NCBI GenBank assembly: GCA_964454015.1
Contig: CAYVQF010000001.1
Coordinates: forward strand, 1 to 64,000
Direction: 5' to 3'
Length of the DNA stretch: 64,000 bases
DNA from: CAYVQF01 sp964454015
GTDB lineage: Bacteria; Myxococcota_A; Bradymonadia; UBA4248
Shown: positions 60,005-64,000 of the stretch, one piece after another
How positions within the stretch are numbered: position 1 is the first letter of the stretch
Layout: each line of letters begins with the position of its first letter
The notes under the pieces: model-generated
Databases searched by the model: none
Told to the model about the DNA's origin: nothing
What the model saw: only the letters and a program-made list of their open reading frames with translations
Translations under genes and position numbers: made by a program

Positions 60005-60258
60005 CCGGGATCCTGGCTTGGGTCGACGACGCGGATGCCCATGGATACGAAGGTGAAGATGAGGAAATCGATCTCTGAGGCGGACAGATGCTCCAGGGGC
60101 AGAGCGGCGCGGATTTCAGCATGGGTGACGAAGCCCTGGCGCATGGCGTTTTGGATGAGCGCCTTTTTCGCCAGCTCAAAGCCATCGTCGTTTCCGTCAG
60201 CGCTCTCTCCACGAGCGTCTGGGCTTTTGCGATCTTCAGGCGTGCCTTGGGAAGTCAT
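60001..60258 (-). CDS. Orphan sigma-70 region 1.1-like protein
   Basis: 85 residues. Start at 60258 overlaps the end of folC by 23 bases and has ggaggga upstream. After a disordered 30-residue lead it reads KKALIQNAMRQGFVTHAEI, then the ALP..LSASEIDFLIF and MGIRVVD motifs, the pattern of region 1.1 of primary sigma factors (compare GKEQGYLTYAEVNDHLP and DMGIQVME). There are no DNA-binding regions 2-4. In sigma factors region 1.1 blocks promoter contact until core binding, so a free copy could act on RNA polymerase. That function is inference. Confidence 0.7.
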   Translation of the reverse strand: MTSQGTPEDRKSPDARGESADGNDDGFELAKKALIQNAMRQGFVTHAEIRAALPLEHLSASEIDFLIFTFVSMGIRVVDPSQDPG

Positions 60259-61702
60259 TGGCGAGTCCCTCCGTCCCGAGTTCGTCCGGTTGGGCCACGT
60301 CGTGGGGAGCCCGGACCAAGGTGGTTGAGCGCAAAGGATCTGAGCAGCCGAGCCAGGCCATGGCTTCACCCAAGAGGTAGATGGAGCCGGTGATCAAGAC
60401 CCTGGCGTTGGGGCCGAGCTCGCGGCTAAGCGCCGTGATCGCCTCAGGCAAGGTCGCATGGGCACAATGGGTGGGCCACCCTGCGGCGCGGCAGAAGTCC
60501 TCCGCATTGAGCACGCGGGCGTTTTCGACAGGGGCGGCGACCGTCGCTTGCAGGTCGGGGAGGCGTGCGTAGTGGCGTGCGATTTCGGCGATGTCTTTGT
60601 CTCCGCAGGCGTTGGCGACCAAGCCCAGAGGCCGAGGGTCTTGGCTCTGGAGGTGAGCGATGGCGGCACAGCAATGCTCCGCCCCCTGCGGGTTGTGACC
60701 CGCATCGAGGATGAGATGCGGGACGAGGGGGAGTCTTTGGGCCACGAGCTCTGGGGCGACGCTCCACATTCGGCCAGGCCACCGGGTGCTTTCAAGGGCG
60801 GCGACGACGTCGGCAAAGGCGCGGGTGGAGAAGCGCCCCATCTCTTCCAGGAGGAGGGCGGCGCACACGGCCGTGGCCACGTTGTCTCGCTGGAAGGGGT
60901 AGAGGTTTTGGCTTAGGGTGAAGGTCTCTTCGCGGCCCAGGCCCCAGAAGACATAGGCCTGGTCGCGTGCCTCCAGCCCAAAGTCCCGGCCGATCAAGTA
61001 AGCGGGTGCCTGCAGCGCTTCAGCTTTGGCAAGCAAGGTGTCGACAGCGGTGCGACTGCCGATGACGACGGGGCGCTCAGGCCGCATGATGCCGGCCTTC
61101 TCGCTAGCGATTTCTTCCAGGCTGCGGCCCAGCCATTGCTCGTGGTCAAGGCCGATGGCCGTGATGATCGAGAGCGCCGGGTCAAGGGCGTTCGTAGCAT
61201 CGAGGCGGCCGCCGAGGCCCACCTCATAGACGGCAAAGGAGCACTCGAGCCGTGCGAAAACACTCACCGCCATGAGGGTGGCCAGTTCGAAGTAGGTGAG
61301 CCCTTGACTGGGGCCAGGCCCGCACAGACACGGATCTAGATACGCCTCGAGGCGCGTCGGCAGGGGGAGCCCGCCAAAGCGCTGCAAGATGGAACAGCCA
61401 ATGGGGAGCAAGGCTTCCTCAGAGACGGGGAGCCCGTCGATGCGAATGCGCTCGCGGAATGAGAGCAGGTGGGGCGAGGTGTAAAGGCCGCAGCGGTGGC
61501 CAGCGAAAGTCGCGATGGAGGAGAGGGTGGCACCACATTGTCCCTTGCCATTGGTGCCGGCGATAAGTACGTGGGGCGCACTTTGCAGCGCTGGGGAGAG
61601 GCTCTGGAGGGCTGCGCCCATGGCTTCCAGTCCGAGCTTGATGGCGAACTCGTTCTGCCTGAAGAGGCGCTGACAAAAGAGGGAGTAAGCCGATACATCC
61701 AT
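60236..61702 (-). CDS. folC: Bifunctional folylpolyglutamate synthase/dihydrofolate synthase
   Basis: 488 residues, somewhat long for the family. The ATP loop is GTNGKGQC (49-56), followed by GLYTSPHLLSFRERIRIDG, VGLGGRLDATNALDP, GLDHEQWLG and EKAGIMRP signatures; the C-terminal domain has DAGHNPQGAEHCC. Adds glutamate to dihydropteroate or folates. The start at 61702 has no strong ribosome site. It lies between the Crp-family gene and the sigma 1.1-like gene, all on the minus strand. Confidence 0.93.
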   Translation of the reverse strand: MDVSAYSLFCQRLFRQNEFAIKLGLEAMGAALQSLSPALQSAPHVLIAGTNGKGQCGATLSSIATFAGHRCGLYTSPHLLSFRERIRIDGLPVSEEALLPIGCSILQRFGGLPLPTRLEAYLDPCLCGPGPSQGLTYFELATLMAVSVFARLECSFAVYEVGLGGRLDATNALDPALSIITAIGLDHEQWLGRSLEEIASEKAGIMRPERPVVIGSRTAVDTLLAKAEALQAPAYLIGRDFGLEARDQAYVFWGLGREETFTLSQNLYPFQRDNVATAVCAALLLEEMGRFSTRAFADVVAALESTRWPGRMWSVAPELVAQRLPLVPHLILDAGHNPQGAEHCCAAIAHLQSQDPRPLGLVANACGDKDIAEIARHYARLPDLQATVAAPVENARVLNAEDFCRAAGWPTHCAHATLPEAITALSRELGPNARVLITGSIYLLGEAMAWLGCSDPLRSTTLVRAPHDVAQPDELGTEGLANDFPRHA

Positions 61703-61804
61703 CGCGTCGCCATTAGGGATTGTGGCATGAGACGGAGACAGCGCCCCATCTGCCGCTGCGACGCGGCGGGATGGCGCGTGGTCAGCCCAGGGAGTAGCTC
61801 GAAA

Positions 61805-62440
61805 TCAATCGAGAAACTCGTAGCGATCTTTGAGCTCGAGGTAGGTGAGGTAGCGATCGAAGGCCACGCGATCCGGGACGTGAAAGCGTCCATCTTCGCT
61901 GACTTTGACGAGGCCCTCTTTGACCACTTTCTGCAAGAGGAGATCCACTTCCGTACGCTGCATGCACAAGACCTCGCTGAGGTCATCTGGTAAGAGCGGG
62001 GCAAACTCCTCTTCCATTTGGGCGATTTCCCACTTGAGTTGGTGGAGGAGCCGCGCCATGGGACGCCGCAGTTGCAGGTTGACGATGCGGAACTGCGCTT
62101 CAGTCAAACGACCCGCGAGCTTGCGCATCATGCGCAGGGCGATCTCGCCGTTGGATCGCACCATCATCTCGAACTGCTTGGCGTCGACGATGAGTAGCTT
62201 GGCTGGCTCCACCACCGTCGCCGTGACCGGGTGTGGTGCCTCCATGACCAAAGCCAACTCACCACAGAACTCGCCGGGCCCCAACACCTCGATGGGAGCT
62301 TCGGTTTTGTTGATGCGCTTGGTGATCCGAATGCGCCCTTCGTTGATCACGTAAAGGCGTTTCCCAACCTCGCCTTCACGGAACAAGACCGTTCCTGCTT
62401 CGTAGACTTTTCCGTGTTTCTCGACCAAGTGCTTGTCCAT
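61805..62440 (-). CDS. Crp/Fnr-family transcription regulator
   Basis: 211 residues from the ATG at 62440 with gagga upstream. Cyclic-nucleotide-binding fold at residues 10-115 (GTVLFREGEVGKRLYVINEGRIRI; GPGEFCGELALV), a dimer helix and a winged helix (LLPDDLSEVLCMQRTEVDLLLQKVVKEGLVKV). The effector pocket lacks obvious Fe-S cysteines, so cNMP or none is more likely. It may control its own operon; 102 bases separate it from folC. Confidence 0.88.
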   Translation of the reverse strand: MDKHLVEKHGKVYEAGTVLFREGEVGKRLYVINEGRIRITKRINKTEAPIEVLGPGEFCGELALVMEAPHPVTATVVEPAKLLIVDAKQFEMMVRSNGEIALRMMRKLAGRLTEAQFRIVNLQLRRPMARLLHQLKWEIAQMEEEFAPLLPDDLSEVLCMQRTEVDLLLQKVVKEGLVKVSEDGRFHVPDRVAFDRYLTYLELKDRYEFLD

Positions 62441-62498
62441 GGAGTCCTCACGCGGCACTGTTACCCGGGCCCTCGCCACGCCGCAGCTATCCACTAAG

Positions 62499-62527
62499 CC
62501 TCTAACGGACGCAAGCCAGGCTGTCAA
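62499..62527 (-). promoter_or_regulatory. Putative promoter of the Crp-family gene
   Basis: Minus strand: perfect TTGACA (62522-62527), 17-base spacer and TAGAGG (62499-62504). Leader of about 50 bases to the ATG at 62440. The -10 is weak. Confidence 0.4.
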
Positions 62528-62740
62528 CGCGACAACGCAGATGCGTTTTCCTCGGCTTGGGAGCGGCGCCGTCACCCTATCGCGGCGGTACACGATAGAC
62601 ATAGCTCTCGGCCTGGCTTGGGCACGACGCGGCTGTGGCAGAGATGTCCTGGAGCGTGGCCAAGAGGCGTCCCTGAGCCAGCGCGGCCGAGAACAGGTCA
62701 CAAGCCCGGCCGGGCGTGTGGGTGGGTGGGCATGGCGGCA

Positions 62741-62767
62741 GCCCGTGCGACCGTGGGCCGTGCGGGC
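62741..62767. other. Strong hairpin, no U-tract
   Basis: Twelve-position stem around a GTG loop (GCCCGTGCGACC against GGCCGTGCGGGC) with one mismatch and two G-U pairs in the RNA. GC-rich DNA makes such hairpins fairly easily. Confidence 0.25.
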
Positions 62768-62917
62768 GATCCCCACGTTGGTTTGGGGCGCTCGGCCTCC
62801 CTCCCTGGCGACATTTCCCGGGTAGCGCGGGAATCTCGGGTGGCATCGATATTGAAACGTTGAGGTGTGAGCGATTCGACACCTCGGGTCGCACAGCTAA
62901 GCAAGGCGGGGGAAGAC

Positions 62918-63580
62918 ATGGAAAGAAGCACACAGCGAAGGCACACCAGGGGGACGGAACCTGGAAGTGAAGCATATTCGTCTTGGTCAAATATACGTCA
63001 ATCGCGTACGTCGCTCTTGGCCGCCTACGTGATCCTCGGTTTGGCGGGCGCGGCAGCGCTGGCATTGGGCTTTGTCGTCCTTCCCAGCTTTTTGAGCGCT
63101 CCCGTGACGTTGAGCCCTAAGGTTGCGCCGCCGCCTTCGATGGAAGAGGCCGTTGTTGAAGCGCCGCCAAGGGTATTGCTGTTCTATGACCTGTCGCAGC
63201 CCGACTGCAGCGCCTGTGACCTCCACTTGTGGCGCTTGGCCTATTACAGTTTCCAGTTCGAGGCTGCCGGGGCCGAAGTCTTTGGGGTGGTGAACGGCTT
63301 GCGCAATGGGAGCACCCAGCGCGATGAGTCCCTCGCCTTCCCCTGGCCGGTGGTCATGGACCTCTCGGGGCGCCTGGCGCGAACCTATGGGGTCGTTCGC
63401 GCTGAGGACACGGCACCCACTATCGTGGTGCTGGCTGGCGATGGCCGGGTGCTCATGCACCTGCGTCCCAAAGACGCCTTGGACAGATTTGAAGGCGATG
63501 TGTTGACGACGATCATCGCGGCGACACAGAAGGCCCCGCTCGACGACAAGGTCTCGGCGCTGCGGCTATCACCTCAGTGA
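62918..63580 (+). CDS. Membrane-anchored thioredoxin-like protein
   Basis: 220 residues from the ATG at 62918 (gcgggggaag upstream); a GTG at 62867 would add 17 residues. One N-terminal span (LAAYVILGLAGAAALALGFVVL) then a Pro-rich linker and a thioredoxin-type domain: LFYDLSQPDCSACDLHLW with a CSAC motif, FPWPVVMDLSGRLARTYGV, and TAPTIVVLAGDGRVLMHL. This resembles AhpC/TSA or TlpA-like reductases facing the periplasm. Function unproved. It overlaps the convergent cut gene by 7 bases. Confidence 0.75.
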   Translation: MERSTQRRHTRGTEPGSEAYSSWSNIRQSRTSLLAAYVILGLAGAAALALGFVVLPSFLSAPVTLSPKVAPPPSMEEAVVEAPPRVLLFYDLSQPDCSACDLHLWRLAYYSFQFEAAGAEVFGVVNGLRNGSTQRDESLAFPWPVVMDLSGRLARTYGVVRAEDTAPTIVVLAGDGRVLMHLRPKDALDRFEGDVLTTIIAATQKAPLDDKVSALRLSPQ

Positions 63581-64000
63581 GTGAGGACGCGCATGGGGTC
63601 GCATTGGAGCATGTCGCTGAAGAACAGCGAGAGTACATCCAAGCGACTGGCCTCCACGGTGGCGAGCAGTGCGGCCAGGGCGCCGTGGGATTGACTCTCC
63701 TTGTCGCAGAGGGCGAGGAGCTGCGAGGTGGAGGCCGCCGCCAGCCAGCCGTCACGGTGGAGGCCAAAGAGCTGTCGCTCGAGGTCAGCGACGCCCATCA
63801 TCCACAGGCCTACGTCACGGGTTTGACAGCCGAGGGCACGGCGCAAATCACTGATGCTCGGGCGCGCCTCCGTGGCAGGGGCGAAGCAGAGGCGTAGGGC
63901 GGTGCTCGCCGCCGTCCATTGTCGCAGCGCCTTCAGTCCATTTTGCTCTGGGTGGGGATCGGCGAGGTCGGCGCGGGTGGGTGCGAAGTGGAGAATGCTG
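63574..64000 (-). CDS. Hypothetical protein, 5' end cut by window edge
   Basis: The reading frame is open from the stop at 63574 to the right edge (at least 141 residues), so the start lies beyond 64000. The visible part ends FFSDMLQCDPMRVLTH and contains RRALGCQTRDVGLWMMGVADLERQLFGLHRDGWLAAAS, a Leu/Ala-rich helical stretch. I do not recognise the family; composition is protein-like. A TTG at 63846 is an unlikely start because coding character continues upstream. Confidence 0.6.
   Translation of the reverse strand, partial: SILHFAPTRADLADPHPEQNGLKALRQWTAASTALRLCFAPATEARPSISDLRRALGCQTRDVGLWMMGVADLERQLFGLHRDGWLAAASTSQLLALCDKESQSHGALAALLATVEASRLDVLSLFFSDMLQCDPMRVLTH

Larger units (their letters stand above)
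62441..62917. other. Long intergenic region between divergent genes
   Basis: About 477 bases. Open frames on both strands are Arg/Pro-rich and lack coding character. It holds the putative promoter of the Crp gene and a strong hairpin at 62741-62767. I checked by eye for 6S, SRP, RNase P and tmRNA landmarks and found none. A small structured RNA is possible but unsupported. Confidence 0.5.

Noticed and set aside
62441..62917. Small structured RNA (6S, SRP, RNase P, tmRNA)
   Set aside because: None of the conserved landmarks is present; one GC-rich hairpin is not enough.
1..64000. CRISPR arrays, tRNA or rRNA genes, insertion sequences
   Set aside because: No regularly spaced repeats with unique spacers, no cloverleaf or rRNA segments and no transposase frames were seen by eye.

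Overview
The window is a high-GC chromosomal segment from a Gram-negative, heterotrophic bacterium. Several traits point to Myxococcota or a neighbouring former-deltaproteobacterial lineage: cysteine-rich surface lipoproteins with FG-GAP or formylglycine-enzyme-like modules, a Ser/Thr kinase with a PEGA tail, large multi-PAS hybrid kinases, very long multidomain secreted proteins, and a lysine-pathway DUF1338 enzyme. This assignment is an inference from gene content; there is no rRNA, tRNA or marker phylogeny here. I see no insertion sequence, prophage structural module, CRISPR array or integrase.

Layout. 0-8 kb: a hybrid sensor kinase cut by the left edge, an SDR oxidoreductase, a Cys-rich lipoprotein, an OppA-type peptide-binding lipoprotein and a metallophosphoesterase lipoprotein. 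8-14.4 kb: RNase Z with a GNAT-like partner, a MORN-repeat protein, two Ala-rich unknowns, a DUF1338 dioxygenase and a Ser/Thr kinase. 14.6-20 kb: a fusion lipoprotein (two formylglycine-enzyme-like domains, TPR, beta-barrel) followed by a rhodanese-like, a MauE/DoxX-like and a DsbA-like gene in a thiol-redox operon. 20-25.7 kb: xanthine-dehydrogenase-type xdhAB, then a bacterial GIDE/MUL1-like membrane protein with a small HExxH-containing partner. 25.9-34 kb: a TPR protein, an AAA+ ATPase of the contractile-injection-system (Afp15-like) type, and a 1242-residue multidomain cell-wall lytic protein. 34.4-37 kb: an FG-GAP surface lipoprotein. 37-44.2 kb: iorBA, a YkgJ-type protein, ruvC, yebC and a long acyl-CoA dehydrogenase.

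44.5-55.5 kb holds the most unusual organisation. A lipoprotein with three tandem FKBP prolyl isomerase domains is transcribed away from a tight run of four protease genes: S41, M16, inactive M16 partner, S41. Both S41 proteins carry long C-terminal extensions. Together they look like an envelope protein-processing system. 55.5-64 kb: an acidic-tailed TerB-like protein, a ZIP transporter, a prepilin peptidase coupled to a sensor kinase, an orphan sigma-70 region 1.1 protein overlapping folC, a Crp-family regulator, a membrane-anchored thioredoxin-like protein and a gene cut by the right edge.

Functions are from motif reading only. Starts were chosen by Shine-Dalgarno sequence, signal peptide position and overlap with neighbours; where these disagree I say so.
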